Shown: positions 16,250 to 24,975, counted from the first letter of the stretch. The stretch is DNA of 64,000 nucleotides from Pseudomonas marginalis (GCF_001645105.1 NZ_LKEG01000060.1:202383-266382), one strand, 5' to 3'. The notes: generated by a model from the letters alone, not told the origin. Made by a program: numbers and translations.

Positions 16250-17614
16250 ATGTCTTCTGTTGCCGATGGGTTGCCCCTCAATAAACGCCTGCCTGCCGTG
16301 ATCGCGATCTCCCTGGGGATCGGCATGGCGACCCTGGACACGGCCATCGTCAACACGGCGTTGCCGACCCTGGCTGAGGGCATTGGCACTGATTCCGCGT
16401 CGGTGATCTGGGTGGTCAACGCCTACCAGTTGGCGATCATTGCCACGGTGCTGCCGTTTGCGTCGCTCAGTGATGTGCTGGGGCACCGCCGGGTGTATCT
16501 CGGCGGGCTGCTGCTGTTTATCGTGTCGTCGTTGTTTTGCGGCCTGGCCGGGTCGCTGCTGACGTTGACCGCCGCGCGGGTGGCGCAAGGTCTGGGAGCG
16601 GCGGCGATCATGAGCGTCAACACGGCGCTGCTGCGGCATATCTACCCGTCAAAAATGCTCGGGCGCGGCCTGGGCTATAACTCGTTGGTGGTGGGGCTGG
16701 CATTTACGTTGGGGCCGACTGCTGCGTCGGCGATCCTGTCGGTGGCGACCTGGCACTGGCTGTACCTGATCAACGTGCCGTTGGGCTTGCTTGCCTTGGC
16801 ACTGGGCCTGCGTTCATTACCCACGTTGCCGATGACCGGGCATGCCTTTGACCGACTCGCGGCGTTGTTGTGCGCCGGGCTGTTTGCCCTGCTGGTGCTG
16901 GGGCTCGGTACGGCCGTGCACGGCGCCCAGGGCGCGCTGACGTTGGGCCTGATCGCCGTGGCGCTGGTGTGCGGCGTATTGCTGCTGCGGCGCCAGGCCG
17001 GGCACCCGGCGCCGATGCTGGCACTGGACCTGTTCAAGCGCCCGGTGTTTGCCTTGTCTTCCCTGACTGCTATTTGTGCCTTCAGCGCCCAGGGCCTGGC
17101 CTTTGTGTCGCTGCCCTTCTTGTTGCAGGCGGTGCTGGGCCATAGCCAGGTGGAAACCGGTTTCCTGATGACGCCCTGGCCGGCGGTGGTCGCGGTGATG
17201 GCGCTGGTGGCGGGGCGCCTCGCCGACCGGGTGTCCCTGGGTTTGCTGTGCGGCATCGGCCTGTTGATGCTCAGCGTGGGGATGGCCGCATTGGCCAGCC
17301 TGGACAGCGGCGCCTCGGCGTTTGATATCGGCTGGCGCATGGCACTGTGCGGCGCCGGGTTTGGATTCTTCCAGTCACCCAACCTCAAGGCGTTGATGAC
17401 CAGTGCGCCGTTGGCCCGCAGCGGTGGGGCCAGCGGCATTGTGGCGATTTCGCGCTTACTGGGGCAAACGCTGGGGGCGTCGCTGGTGGCCCTGTGTTTC
17501 CACCTGTCCCTCGCCAGCGGCCCGCATTATGCGCTGTGGCTGGGCTGCGGGTTTGCAGGGGTGGGGGCCGTGGCCAGCGGCTTGCGTCTGTTGCCCTATG
17601 GGAAAAAGCCATGA
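16250..17614 (+). CDS. MFS transporter, DHA2-like drug exporter
   Basis: A 454-residue major-facilitator protein with many hydrophobic helices filling the length. 'IGMATLDTAIVNTALPTLAEGIG' motif near residues 24-46 and 'LSDVLGHRRVYLGGL' (motif A) near 75 are typical of the DHA2 drug/proton antiporters, though this protein is a little short for a 14-helix member. An upstream TTG two codons earlier is possible; ATG 16250 is preferred. It is 161 bp after bufC and not obviously part of that operon. The substrate is unknown. Confidence 0.82.
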   Translation: MSSVADGLPLNKRLPAVIAISLGIGMATLDTAIVNTALPTLAEGIGTDSASVIWVVNAYQLAIIATVLPFASLSDVLGHRRVYLGGLLLFIVSSLFCGLAGSLLTLTAARVAQGLGAAAIMSVNTALLRHIYPSKMLGRGLGYNSLVVGLAFTLGPTAASAILSVATWHWLYLINVPLGLLALALGLRSLPTLPMTGHAFDRLAALLCAGLFALLVLGLGTAVHGAQGALTLGLIAVALVCGVLLLRRQAGHPAPMLALDLFKRPVFALSSLTAICAFSAQGLAFVSLPFLLQAVLGHSQVETGFLMTPWPAVVAVMALVAGRLADRVSLGLLCGIGLLMLSVGMAALASLDSGASAFDIGWRMALCGAGFGFFQSPNLKALMTSAPLARSGGASGIVAISRLLGQTLGASLVALCFHLSLASGPHYALWLGCGFAGVGAVASGLRLLPYGKKP

Positions 17615-17684
17615 TTGGGCGTTGTAAAACACCGGTGTGGAAGGCTACCGTGGCGACCTGAGTATTTCGGGATGTTTCAGATTT

Positions 17685-18815
17685 ATGTCCAGCCTGGCCC
17701 TCCGTACCGCTGATACGAACTCCCGCCGCGCCGCGCTGACCCTGGCTTTATGCTTGCCCAGTGATGTGCTGCTGTACCTACTACTGCCGATGGAATCCCA
17801 GGCGTTCGGCATCACCCTGGCCCAGGCCGGGGTGCTGCTGGCGGCTAACCGCCTGGTGCGGATTTTCGGCTACCGGCATGTGCTCAATTTCTACGCGCGC
17901 AACGGCGACCGCCTGACCTGCATGATTGCCGCCGGTGCGGCGACCCTGTGCGCCGTTGGCAACTCGCTGTTGTCGGGTTTCGCTGCGTTGTTGGGGCTGC
18001 GGCTGGTGTGGGGCCTGTGTTTTGCCGCGTTGAACCTGTCCACCCAAGTGTTGGCCACCTCGGAACCGGCCGGCGCCGCACGCCGGGCCGGGCGTTCCCG
18101 TGCGCTGATCGCCCTCGGGCCGATGCTGGCGCTGCCGTTGGGCGGCTGGTTGACGCTGTGGGCCGGGCCGCGTCCGATCTTTCTGATTCTGGCCGGGTGC
18201 TGCCTGGTGGGCGTGTGGATGGCGCGCGGCTTGCCGACGGTGGGGCATGATTTGCACAGCACGCCGGGGCGGCGCTTCAAGTGGCCGGACAGCGTGGCGG
18301 TGTGGTCGTTTATCGAAGGGGTGGCGTTGGATGGCCTGTTTATCTTCGGCCTGTCGATCCAGGCACAGAAGCTGCTGGGCGGTGATGCGGTATTGATCGC
18401 CGGTGGCCTGATGGCGCTGCGCTATGTCTCGGAAATGCTCCTGAGCCCCCTGGGCGGCCGCGCGGCCCAGCGGTTTGGCGCCACCTCGATGCTGCTGCTG
18501 TTTTCGTTCCTGAGTGCCCTGGCCCTGACCGCATTCGGCAGTTACTGGGTGATCGTCGGCGCGGCGGCGGTGCTGGTGCTGCGCGCGCTGCAACTGCCGC
18601 TGGTGACCACCTTGGTGGCCGAGCGCAACCCCGGTTCGATGCGCGTGTCGGCCCTGGCCTCGAATGCCGTGTGGCGGGATATCGGCGCCGGCCTCGGGCC
18701 CTTGCTCGCCGGCCTGCTGCTGCCGATTGCCTCGGCGCCGTGGGTGTTCGGCCTGGCGGGCTTGGCGATTGCGGTGAGCGCGGTGTTCTGCTGGCGGGCA
18801 AAGCTTTCCAACTGA
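17685..18815 (+). CDS. MFS transporter
   Basis: A 376-residue membrane protein with about ten to twelve hydrophobic helices and MFS-like layout. 'QAGVLLAANRLVRIFGY' and 'LGLRLVWGLCFAALNLSTQVLAT' in the N-terminal half and 'RYVSEMLLSPLGGRAAQRFG' in the middle loop match MFS motif positions. I chose ATG 17685 because it starts just before the first helix. It follows the DHA2-like gene by 70 bp and may be co-transcribed; its substrate is not evident. Confidence 0.8.
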   Translation: MSSLALRTADTNSRRAALTLALCLPSDVLLYLLLPMESQAFGITLAQAGVLLAANRLVRIFGYRHVLNFYARNGDRLTCMIAAGAATLCAVGNSLLSGFAALLGLRLVWGLCFAALNLSTQVLATSEPAGAARRAGRSRALIALGPMLALPLGGWLTLWAGPRPIFLILAGCCLVGVWMARGLPTVGHDLHSTPGRRFKWPDSVAVWSFIEGVALDGLFIFGLSIQAQKLLGGDAVLIAGGLMALRYVSEMLLSPLGGRAAQRFGATSMLLLFSFLSALALTAFGSYWVIVGAAAVLVLRALQLPLVTTLVAERNPGSMRVSALASNAVWRDIGAGLGPLLAGLLLPIASAPWVFGLAGLAIAVSAVFCWRAKLSN

Positions 18816-18875
18816 CGCCGTGAGGTGGTGTGTGTCCGTTCAAGAGCACTTCGTAAGCGTGCGAGTCCTTCAGGT

Positions 18876-19397
18876 TTAAGCGCTTTTTAGCGCTTGCAGC
18901 CAGGCGGGGTCGAAACGGGTTTGCTCGGTATCGATCCCCAGCGCCTGCATCTTGGCTTTATGTGCCTCGACCTCGGCGACCAACTGCACCTGGGCGCTGG
19001 AGTTGGCATCCAGTTCATGCATCTGCGTGAGGCCCAGGTGATAGAAACGCAGCACTTTGATTGCCGTCGGGTCATTGGCCTGGACCTGCTCGGTGACCTT
19101 GTGCATCACATTGGTCACGCTCATCAGGCAGCGCTTTAGTTGCCAGCCATACACCGCCGGCGCCAGCCACGGCTGAGTCCAGAAGGGGCCACGCACCAGC
19201 GCCACGGTGATCAGCACCCCGGCGAAAACGCCGCCGACATTGAAACGTAAATTGTCACCGCCGGGCTCGCCGAACAGCATCACCGCCAGGCTCGACAGCA
19301 ACATGGCCAGGGCCAGGAACAGCACCGCGACAATCAGCGTGCTGCGTCGGGTCTGCTGGCGGAAGGTGACAGGGTCGCAGGGTTTGAGCTCGAACAT
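18876..19397 (-). CDS. Membrane protein, probably DUF3087
   Basis: A 173-residue protein with two hydrophobic helices (about 21-43 and 54-70) followed by a helical soluble domain, an arrangement I associate with DUF3087. 'RGPFWTQPWLAPAVYGWQLKR' is a distinctive loop. ATG 19397 starts just before 'FELKPCDPVTFRQQTRR'; upstream ATGs at about 19430 and 19445 are possible but add charged residues without similarity. It is convergent with the MFS gene. No function is known. Confidence 0.65.
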   Translation of the reverse strand: MFELKPCDPVTFRQQTRRSTLIVAVLFLALAMLLSSLAVMLFGEPGGDNLRFNVGGVFAGVLITVALVRGPFWTQPWLAPAVYGWQLKRCLMSVTNVMHKVTEQVQANDPTAIKVLRFYHLGLTQMHELDANSSAQVQLVAEVEAHKAKMQALGIDTEQTRFDPAWLQALKSA

Positions 19398-19510
19398 CCG
19401 GGTCGTATCTCCAGAAGGGGCCAGCATCATCTCACGCTTGGGCAAACAAGTTGAACGATGACGCAGGGCGGTTTCTCTAAACCTGTGTAGACCCTTTGAG
19501 GTGAACCATC

Positions 19511-19687
19511 ATGTCTGAATACAACCAGCCACCGCCCGGTACCCCGAACCCTGACCGCACACCCGGTGAGGAGGAGCGCGACAACGATGCGTTGCGTCCC
19601 AACGACCCGGCGGAGCGTCAGGACGACGACGTAGAACGCGTAGAGGAAGACCTGGAAAACCTCCACGACAAAGCCCGCCCGCTTTAA
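19511..19687 (+). CDS. Small acidic hypothetical protein
   Basis: A 58-residue, highly charged protein, rich in Asp, Glu, Pro and Arg, with no hydrophobic segment. GAGGTG eight to thirteen bases before ATG 19511 supports translation, as does the continuous codon bias. It ends 'DLENLHDKARPL'. It is followed 34 bp later by another small charged gene with its own AAGGAG site, so both are probably one transcript. It looks disordered; function unknown. Confidence 0.6.
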   Translation: MSEYNQPPPGTPNPDRTPGEEERDNDALRPNDPAERQDDDVERVEEDLENLHDKARPL

Positions 19688-19721
19688 ACAAGGCCCGTCC
19701 GTTTCTTATAAGGAGAGCACC

Positions 19722-19922
19722 GTGATTGATACTCCGAAAGGCCCGTCTTCAGACGAGCATTCCAGCGGTAAGGATGAGTTGGGTTTTGACCCGGATTCGC
19801 CGGACGTGGCGGACCCGCAGGTTGATCCTATCGGCCCGGCTATTGCGCCGTTGGATAAGGACAAGAAAGACAAGGATGAAAAGAAGCCGGCCTATGATCC
19901 GTTGGGCGACTTGAAGCCATAG
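19722..19922 (+). CDS. Small charged hypothetical protein
   Basis: A 66-residue protein starting at GTG 19722, with AAGGAGA six to twelve bases before it. It is rich in Asp, Lys and Pro ('DKDKKDKDEKKPAYDPLGD'), probably disordered, and has no membrane segment. It pairs with the preceding small acidic gene and is followed by a hairpin. I do not recognise a family. Confidence 0.6.
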   Translation: MIDTPKGPSSDEHSSGKDELGFDPDSPDVADPQVDPIGPAIAPLDKDKKDKDEKKPAYDPLGDLKP

Positions 19923-19935
19923 CGAGGTGTAAGAC

Positions 19936-19956
19936 AAGGCGCCCTGTTGGCGCCTT
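19936..19956. terminator. Hairpin between convergent genes
   Basis: AAGGCGCC (19936-19943) pairs with GGCGCCTT (19949-19956) around a CTGTT loop, 13 bp after the small gene and 8 bp before the stop of the opposing oxidoreductase. No clear T tract follows on either strand, so it may be a weak bidirectional terminator. Confidence 0.5.
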
Positions 19957-19963
19957 GGCGAGA

Positions 19964-20974
19964 TCAAGCGATCTTGATGACAACCTTGCCAAATGCGCCC
20001 CGCGCAAGATGCTCGTAAGCCTCTCGCGCTTTTTCAAACGGATACACCTGATCGATCACCGGACGTATGTTGTGTTCGTTGAGGAATGCGTTCATTCGGT
20101 CGAACGATGTGCGTGGCGCCACGGCAATACCACGAAGGGTTGTCTGGCGAAAAATCAGCGGCATCAAGTTGAGTTCAACGGTCTGTCCTGTCAGGAAACC
20201 GATCTGCGCAATACGCCCGGACGCCTTGGTCGCGGCCACTGATTGGTTGATGCCGCTGCCACCGGCTACATCGAGCAGCACATCCACACCTTTGCCATCG
20301 GTCAGCTTCAGCACGTCGTCTGCCCAGTTGGGGGACGTTCTATAGTTGATTCCCGCTACGGCTCCCAGCCTCTTTACAGCGTGCAGATTCTCACCGCTAC
20401 TTGACGTTGCGATCACCTTCGCGCCAAGCGCAGTGGCGATCTGCACGGCAAATATGGACACACCGCCAGTGCCTTGGACCAATACGGTTTGCCCAGGCTG
20501 AATCTGTCCAAAGTCCACCAGCGAGTACCACGCGGTGAGCGCGGCAATCGGCAGCGTTGCCGCCTCTTCATCGCTCATGTTATCTGGCGCACTCACGGCA
20601 CTGTTTTCGTGGATGATCATGTACTCGGCCAAACCTCCCGGTAAGGGCGAGCCGAAGCAGTAATCCGGCTCATTGGGCCCAGGTTCGCCATCCAGCCAAC
20701 GGGAATATAGGTGCGAGTTGACCCGGTCACCGATTTTGAAGCGTGTGACGCCGGCACCCACCGCAACCACTGTGCCGGCTGCATCACTCACCGGGATCAG
20801 AGGTTTGGGCACCGTATGCGGTTCATAGATGCCGTCGACGATTGCCTTGTCGCGAAAATTGAGCGAGACCGCGCCGACTTTCACCAGCAATTCACCGACC
20901 TTGGGTTGTGGGGTTGGTACCTCTCCCACCTGAAGGTTGGCGAGTCCGAAATCTTTCAATAACCAGGCTTTCAT
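19964..20974 (-). CDS. Zinc-independent MDR oxidoreductase (quinone/alcohol dehydrogenase-like)
   Basis: A 336-residue medium-chain dehydrogenase/reductase. The nucleotide-binding motif GTGGVSIFA lies near residues 169-177. The catalytic zinc ligand position reads NFRDK instead of Cys-Gly-x-Asp, and the structural-zinc cysteines are missing, so it is probably zinc-independent, like quinone oxidoreductases. ATG 20974 starts MKAWLLKDFG, the usual N-terminus. It is divergent from a LysR regulator across 150 bp, which suggests local control. Confidence 0.82.
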   Translation of the reverse strand: MKAWLLKDFGLANLQVGEVPTPQPKVGELLVKVGAVSLNFRDKAIVDGIYEPHTVPKPLIPVSDAAGTVVAVGAGVTRFKIGDRVNSHLYSRWLDGEPGPNEPDYCFGSPLPGGLAEYMIIHENSAVSAPDNMSDEEAATLPIAALTAWYSLVDFGQIQPGQTVLVQGTGGVSIFAVQIATALGAKVIATSSSGENLHAVKRLGAVAGINYRTSPNWADDVLKLTDGKGVDVLLDVAGGSGINQSVAATKASGRIAQIGFLTGQTVELNLMPLIFRQTTLRGIAVAPRTSFDRMNAFLNEHNIRPVIDQVYPFEKAREAYEHLARGAFGKVVIKIA

Positions 20975-21077
20975 TGCGAATCTCCAAAACGAATCAAACG
21001 CTGCAAACCGCTGTGGTTTGCCATGAGCGCATTGTTCGCCGTTGGAGCCGTGCAATAAATGCAAACAAAATGACATG

Positions 21078-21101
21078 ATTGTTCTATTCTCAGGCAACAA
21101 T
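21078..21101. promoter_or_regulatory. Candidate LysR operator
   Basis: ATTGTT (21078-21083) and AACAAT (21096-21101) form a dyad with a 12-bp spacer in the gap between the divergent oxidoreductase and LysR genes. It ends 23 bp before the LysR start. The size and place fit a LysR binding site, but no footprint-like T-N11-A consensus can be proved from one sequence. Confidence 0.4.
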
Positions 21102-21124
21102 TGCATCTGACCGGGTAATGCATC

Positions 21125-22036
21125 ATGGAATTGCTGCAATCAATGCGACTGTTTGCCAGGCTTGCTGAGCTGGGCAGCTTCACGAAGGCCGCCGAGTCGC
21201 TGGACATCGGGCGGCCTCAGGTCACCCGGTATATCCAGGAGCTGGAAACGTCTTTGGGCGTGCGCTTGTTCCAACGCACCACAAGAAAGGTGGCGCTGAC
21301 CGCCGAGGGCGAGCGGTTCTATGCGCGGGTGCAGGAAATTCTTGCGGATATTTCTGCCGCGACCTCGATGTTTGATCGCACAGGCGCGACGCTCGCGGGC
21401 CGACTTCGCGTCGATATCCCGAGCGCTTTTGCGCAAATGGAATTCATCCAGAGCCTGAAAGCGTTCACGACCACCTTCCCCGGCATCGACATGGTGCTGG
21501 GCGTGACCGATCGAGCCGTTGACCTGATCGGTGAAGGCATTGACTGCGCACTACGAATTGGCAATTTGCCGGACTCGACATTGATCGCTCGTCCCATCGC
21601 AATGGCAACCATGGTGACATGTGCCGCCCCTGCGTATCTGGAAGAGCATGGCGAACCCCAGACACTCGACGACTTGGTTTCCCATCGAGGCGTCAACTTC
21701 TTGTCCGGGCAGAACAATAGAACGTTACCTTGGCATTTCACGGTAAAAGCTCAGCCTCGGACGTTCGTGAGTAGCGCCGGTATCACGGTTACCGAGTCGA
21801 ACGCTTACGTCCAATGCGCCGTGTCAGGCTGCGGCATCATCCAAGCGCCAGGTATCACCGTAGCTGAGTATCTGGACCGCGGCGTTTTGGTAGAGGTTCT
21901 GAGGCCCTATCGGCCAGCACCTCGGCCTGTCTCGGTGCTGTACCCAAGCCGGACGCATCTGGCCCCGCAGGTCCAGGTTTTTGTGGAATGGCTGCAAGAG
22001 GGCTTTGCGCAGCTATATCCTGGGTGGGTCGAATAA
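21125..22036 (+). CDS. LysR-family transcriptional regulator
   Basis: A 303-residue LysR regulator. The winged helix-turn-helix occupies residues 1-60 ('ARLAELGSFTKAAESLDIGRPQVTRYIQELE'-like segment, recognition helix near 30-48), and the substrate-binding domain fills about 90-290. 'LGVRLFQRTTRKVALTAEG' is the standard linker-side motif. It is divergent from the MDR oxidoreductase and probably regulates it and itself. The inducer is unknown. Confidence 0.88.
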   Translation: MELLQSMRLFARLAELGSFTKAAESLDIGRPQVTRYIQELETSLGVRLFQRTTRKVALTAEGERFYARVQEILADISAATSMFDRTGATLAGRLRVDIPSAFAQMEFIQSLKAFTTTFPGIDMVLGVTDRAVDLIGEGIDCALRIGNLPDSTLIARPIAMATMVTCAAPAYLEEHGEPQTLDDLVSHRGVNFLSGQNNRTLPWHFTVKAQPRTFVSSAGITVTESNAYVQCAVSGCGIIQAPGITVAEYLDRGVLVEVLRPYRPAPRPVSVLYPSRTHLAPQVQVFVEWLQEGFAQLYPGWVE

Positions 22037-22111
22037 TAGCGATCATTGAGGCGGTGGCGTGGCACTGCGTTGAGGGCAAAAAGTCGCTTCGAAAACAGCT
22101 CGGCAATACGC

Positions 22112-22141
22112 AAAAGCCCCGCCTCACACGGCGGGGCTTTT
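22112..22141. terminator. Bidirectional rho-independent terminator
   Basis: AAAAGCCCCGCC (22112-22123) pairs perfectly with GGCGGGGCTTTT (22130-22141) around a 6-base loop. Flanking A and T runs make it work in both directions, ending the LysR gene (plus) and the small minus-strand gene whose stop is 5 bp away. Confidence 0.85.
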
Positions 22142-22145
22142 CCCG

Positions 22146-22382
22146 TTACTTCGGCGCAACCCACGTCACTTCAGTAATCCCAAACTTCTCAGCCCACGGC
22201 CGAGTCGTTTTCTTCACCTGCTCGTGCCCCACGCGGCCCACGCGACTCACGTGCGCAATATCGGCATCGACCGCCGCCCAGTGCCAGGCCTCGGCGTTGT
22301 TCATCACTTCGGCACGCACCACAAAGGACTTCGGTTTGCCATGCAGTTGGTAGTGGATGGTGTAGATTTTTGCGGTACTCAT
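22146..22382 (-). CDS. Small protein, probably DUF6555
   Basis: A 78-residue basic protein that I believe matches DUF6555, a family common in Pseudomonas ('YTIHYQLHGKPKSFVVRAE' and 'MNNAEAWHWAAVDADIA'). It ends 'ITEVTWVAPK'. GGAGG five bases before ATG 22382 (minus strand) decides the start. It has no membrane segment. Function is unknown; it is a stand-alone gene with its own terminator. Confidence 0.68.
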   Translation of the reverse strand: MSTAKIYTIHYQLHGKPKSFVVRAEVMNNAEAWHWAAVDADIAHVSRVGRVGHEQVKKTTRPWAEKFGITEVTWVAPK

Positions 22383-22502
22383 GTTGCCTCCCTGTGTTGT
22401 TATAGATGGATACGGGAGCGTTCAAAAAGGTTCATTCAAAATGACAATCTGCATGCTGGCGCGGCATAGTGACGTCTTCATCTCGCGCCCAAGGATTGCG
22501 CC

Positions 22503-23330
22503 ATGCCTCTGCTGACCCATAGCCGCCTCTATCTGCAACGCTTGGGCTATGACGCGCCGCCAGCGCCGACCCTGCAGACGTTGCAGGCTCTGCAACTGCG
22601 TCATGTGTGCACCTTTGCTTTCGAAAGCCTGTCGACGTTGATGCGCCAGCCGGTGCCGATCGACCTGCCCAGTGTCGAGCAAAAAGTGCTGCTGGAGGGA
22701 CGGGGTGGTTATTGCTATGAGCTGAACCAGATGTTCCTGGCGCTGTTGCAGGAACTCGGCTTTGATGCACGCGGCATTACCGGCCGGGTGGTGATGGGAG
22801 GGCCGCCGGATGCGCACACGGCGCGCACCCATCGCTTGAGCCTGGTGACCCTGGACGGCGTGCGTTATATCAGCGATGTCGGCTTTGGCGGCATGGTGCC
22901 CAGCAGCCCGTTGCAGTTGGACACTGAAGCGCTGCAGGCCACGGCGCATGAACCTTATCGCCTGACCTTTGACGGGCAGGGCAGTTACACGCTGTGGGCG
23001 CAAGTGGCCGGGGAGTGGCGTGGCTTGTATGTGTTCGATCTGCAAGTACAGGCGGGCATCGACTATGAAATCGGCAACTGGTACGTCTCCACGCACCCGG
23101 GTTCGCCCTTTGTGGGCCAGCTGAAAGTCGCACGCTTGGCGCCGGGTAAACGCTATACGTTGAACAACGCCAGCTACGCGGTTCATTACCTGGATCGGCC
23201 GAGCGAAAAACGCACGCTTGGCAGTGCCGATGAGCTGCTGGATGTGCTGGGCAGGACCTTTGACATTCAAGTGCCGGTCTCGGCGCCGCTTCGCCAGATC
23301 CTTGATAGCCTCGTAGTGGCTGTTTCTTGA
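22503..23330 (+). CDS. nat: Arylamine N-acetyltransferase
   Basis: A 275-residue NAT enzyme that transfers acetyl from acetyl-CoA to aromatic amines and hydrazines. The catalytic triad is intact: Cys71 in RGGYCYELN, His110 in ARTHRLSLV and Asp125 in SDVGFGG. Length is normal for the family. It stands alone between the small DUF gene and the outer-membrane protein. Its cellular substrate is unknown; xenobiotic detoxification is the usual assumption. Confidence 0.9.
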   Translation: MPLLTHSRLYLQRLGYDAPPAPTLQTLQALQLRHVCTFAFESLSTLMRQPVPIDLPSVEQKVLLEGRGGYCYELNQMFLALLQELGFDARGITGRVVMGGPPDAHTARTHRLSLVTLDGVRYISDVGFGGMVPSSPLQLDTEALQATAHEPYRLTFDGQGSYTLWAQVAGEWRGLYVFDLQVQAGIDYEIGNWYVSTHPGSPFVGQLKVARLAPGKRYTLNNASYAVHYLDRPSEKRTLGSADELLDVLGRTFDIQVPVSAPLRQILDSLVVAVS

Positions 23331-23390
23331 GAGTATTGATCCAGAGCCCTCGCTGAACCGTTTTACCTTCAAATCGGTGCAAATTAATTC

Positions 23391-23417
23391 GAACCTTTCG
23401 CGCATGCCGGGGTTCGA
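23391..23417 (+). promoter_or_regulatory. Possible ECF-type promoter of the outer-membrane protein gene
   Basis: GAACCT (23391-23396) and TTCGA (23413-23417) are separated by 16 bp, about 46 bp before the ATG of the barrel gene. The spacing and GAAC element resemble AlgU/SigX-type promoters, which control envelope proteins in Pseudomonas, but the -10 element is only a partial match. Low confidence. Confidence 0.3.
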
Positions 23418-23463
23418 ACCGGTTCCTGAATAATTTGCTCACCAGACAAGGAGATGTAAAACG

Positions 23464-24216
23464 ATGTCCAAGCTATTCGGAAAATTCCTCAAGGGTTCCT
23501 CGCTGTTGGCGCTGGTCGCTGCGCCTGCTGCGGTGTTCGCCGCACCGTCCACCGACCCGATTTCCACCTTCGGGATCCTGGGCAGCTACAACGACTTCAA
23601 ATTCGAAGGCGGCAGCCAAAGCGACAAAAGCCACATGCCGGAAGCGGGCCTGTTCTACAACTTTGGCAACAAGCTCACCGCCGAATCCGGTTTCATCTAC
23701 CAAGCCGGTATCGAAGCCAAGTACGGCGAAAAGAGCGACAACAAACTCAAGGAAGGCCAGGCCGATTTGGATCTCGGCTGGCGCGCCGCGCTGGATGCGC
23801 GCAACTTTGTCGACGTGATCGTGGGCGGTGGCTACAGCTGGACCCGCTACGAGCCGGAAATCAACAACCTTGATGTGAAGCTCACCAATAAATCGCCGTT
23901 CGCCAAGGCGGCCCTGGGCTACAACCACCAATTCGATGACATGACCCTGCGCGTCGAGGCCGGCGCCCGTCGTACTATCGATGGCCGCACCAAGCTCAAG
24001 GTGGATGATGTTGGCAGCGACACCGTGGACCTCAAGGACCGCACCAACCCGTACGCCGAAGTCAGCCTGCTGATGAATCAGAAAGGCGACTTGCCGGTGA
24101 TGGCAGGCCTGTACTACACCCGCACCGAATACAAGCTCGACGGTGATTCCGAAGTGGCCGACAACACCAAGCTCAAGCGTGATGAGTACGGGTTCAAGGT
24201 CGGTATCGCATTCTGA
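23464..24216 (+). CDS. Outer-membrane beta-barrel protein
   Basis: A 250-residue protein with a Sec signal peptide (residues 1-27, AAVFAAP end) followed by alternating polar/apolar strands and a C-terminal Phe ('YGFKVGIAF'), the BAM recognition signature. Size suggests an eight- to ten-strand barrel. There is no OmpA peptidoglycan-binding domain. AAGGAG lies a few bases before the ATG. It has a strong terminator and stands alone. The ligand or pore role is unknown. Confidence 0.78.
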   Translation: MSKLFGKFLKGSSLLALVAAPAAVFAAPSTDPISTFGILGSYNDFKFEGGSQSDKSHMPEAGLFYNFGNKLTAESGFIYQAGIEAKYGEKSDNKLKEGQADLDLGWRAALDARNFVDVIVGGGYSWTRYEPEINNLDVKLTNKSPFAKAALGYNHQFDDMTLRVEAGARRTIDGRTKLKVDDVGSDTVDLKDRTNPYAEVSLLMNQKGDLPVMAGLYYTRTEYKLDGDSEVADNTKLKRDEYGFKVGIAF

Positions 24217-24230
24217 CGCCGTTGTAATGG

Positions 24231-24258
24231 AAAACGCCCCGAATGTTCGGGGCGTTTT
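24231..24258 (+). terminator. Rho-independent terminator of the barrel gene
   Basis: AAAACGCCCCGAA (24231-24243) pairs with TTCGGGGCGTTTT (24246-24258). The T run continues into TCTTTGG. It can also end minus-strand transcription of the antitoxin gene just beyond it. Confidence 0.85.
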
Positions 24259-24276
24259 CTTTGGGGTCATTGCAGG

Positions 24277-24591
24277 TCAACCCAACGCCGCAAGTTGTGC
24301 CACGGTCTCGGGAAAACGCGCCACCAGGCGAATCAGGGTGGCAGCCTGGGCATTAGGTTTGGCCCGGCCTTGCTCCCAGTTTTCCAGCGTACGCGTGTTG
24401 GTGCGCAGGTACATGGCGAAGACGGCACGGGAGAGGTTGAGCTGTTGACGCACGGCGACCACTTCCTCTGCGGTGAGCGGCTCCAGGTTGTTGAGATGAA
24501 CCTTGTGGGTCCGCAGGGTGACTTTGCCTTGGCGTTCGTTTGCCAGGGCGTCGAAGCCTTCGACCAGTTCGGAAAAGATTTCACGTTTCAT
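24277..24591 (-). CDS. HigA-type antitoxin (XRE helix-turn-helix)
   Basis: A 104-residue antitoxin. The C-terminal helix-turn-helix (about 42-85) contains 'EEVVAVRQQLNLSRAVFAMYLRTNTRTLENWEQG', split here by the usual turn. The N-terminal half is charged and would bind the toxin. It starts at ATG 24591 inside the toxin gene (11-bp overlap), so toxin comes first, as in higBA. Such antitoxins repress their own operon. Confidence 0.82.
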   Translation of the reverse strand: MKREIFSELVEGFDALANERQGKVTLRTHKVHLNNLEPLTAEEVVAVRQQLNLSRAVFAMYLRTNTRTLENWEQGRAKPNAQAATLIRLVARFPETVAQLAALG

Positions 24592-24931
24592 GATGTGTTC
24601 TCGCTTTGATTTCCCTGTCCAGCATGTGTTTTAGGGCTTTTTTGTGCTGTGGCGTGAGGTCGTCCTGTTCGTGTTTGCCGTACAGGGTGAATAACCAGAA
24701 TTGCGTGCCGCCTGGCCACCAGTAGTAAATGACCCGCAGGCCACCGCGCTTGCCTTTGTTGCGTCGTTCGTCGACAAAGCGAACCTTGCGTAACCCACCT
24801 GTTCCCTCGATCACGTCTCCCGCTTCCGGGTTCTTCATCAACTCCTGTTGAAAACCGTGGAAAAGCTCGTCACTCAGATAGTCCTTGCGATGCCGCTCGA
24901 AGGCCGGCAGTTCGATAAATAGAGCGTCCAT
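24581..24931 (-). CDS. HigB/RelE-type toxin
   Basis: A 116-residue RelE-superfamily mRNA interferase-like toxin, closest in pattern to HigB2. 'NPEAGDVIEGTGGLRKVRF' and 'GKRGGLRVIYYWWPGG' carry the conserved basic core, and 'LFTLYGKHEQDDLT' ends the fold. I chose ATG 24931, which opens the usual N-terminus, rather than an upstream codon 51 bp earlier. It is translated with the antitoxin through an 11-bp overlap. Nothing suggests loss of function. Confidence 0.82.
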   Translation of the reverse strand: MDALFIELPAFERHRKDYLSDELFHGFQQELMKNPEAGDVIEGTGGLRKVRFVDERRNKGKRGGLRVIYYWWPGGTQFWLFTLYGKHEQDDLTPQHKKALKHMLDREIKARTHHET

Positions 24932-24975
24932 GTTCTGTACGTAGCCTGCGTATAGTTTGGTGGCCCACTCGCATT

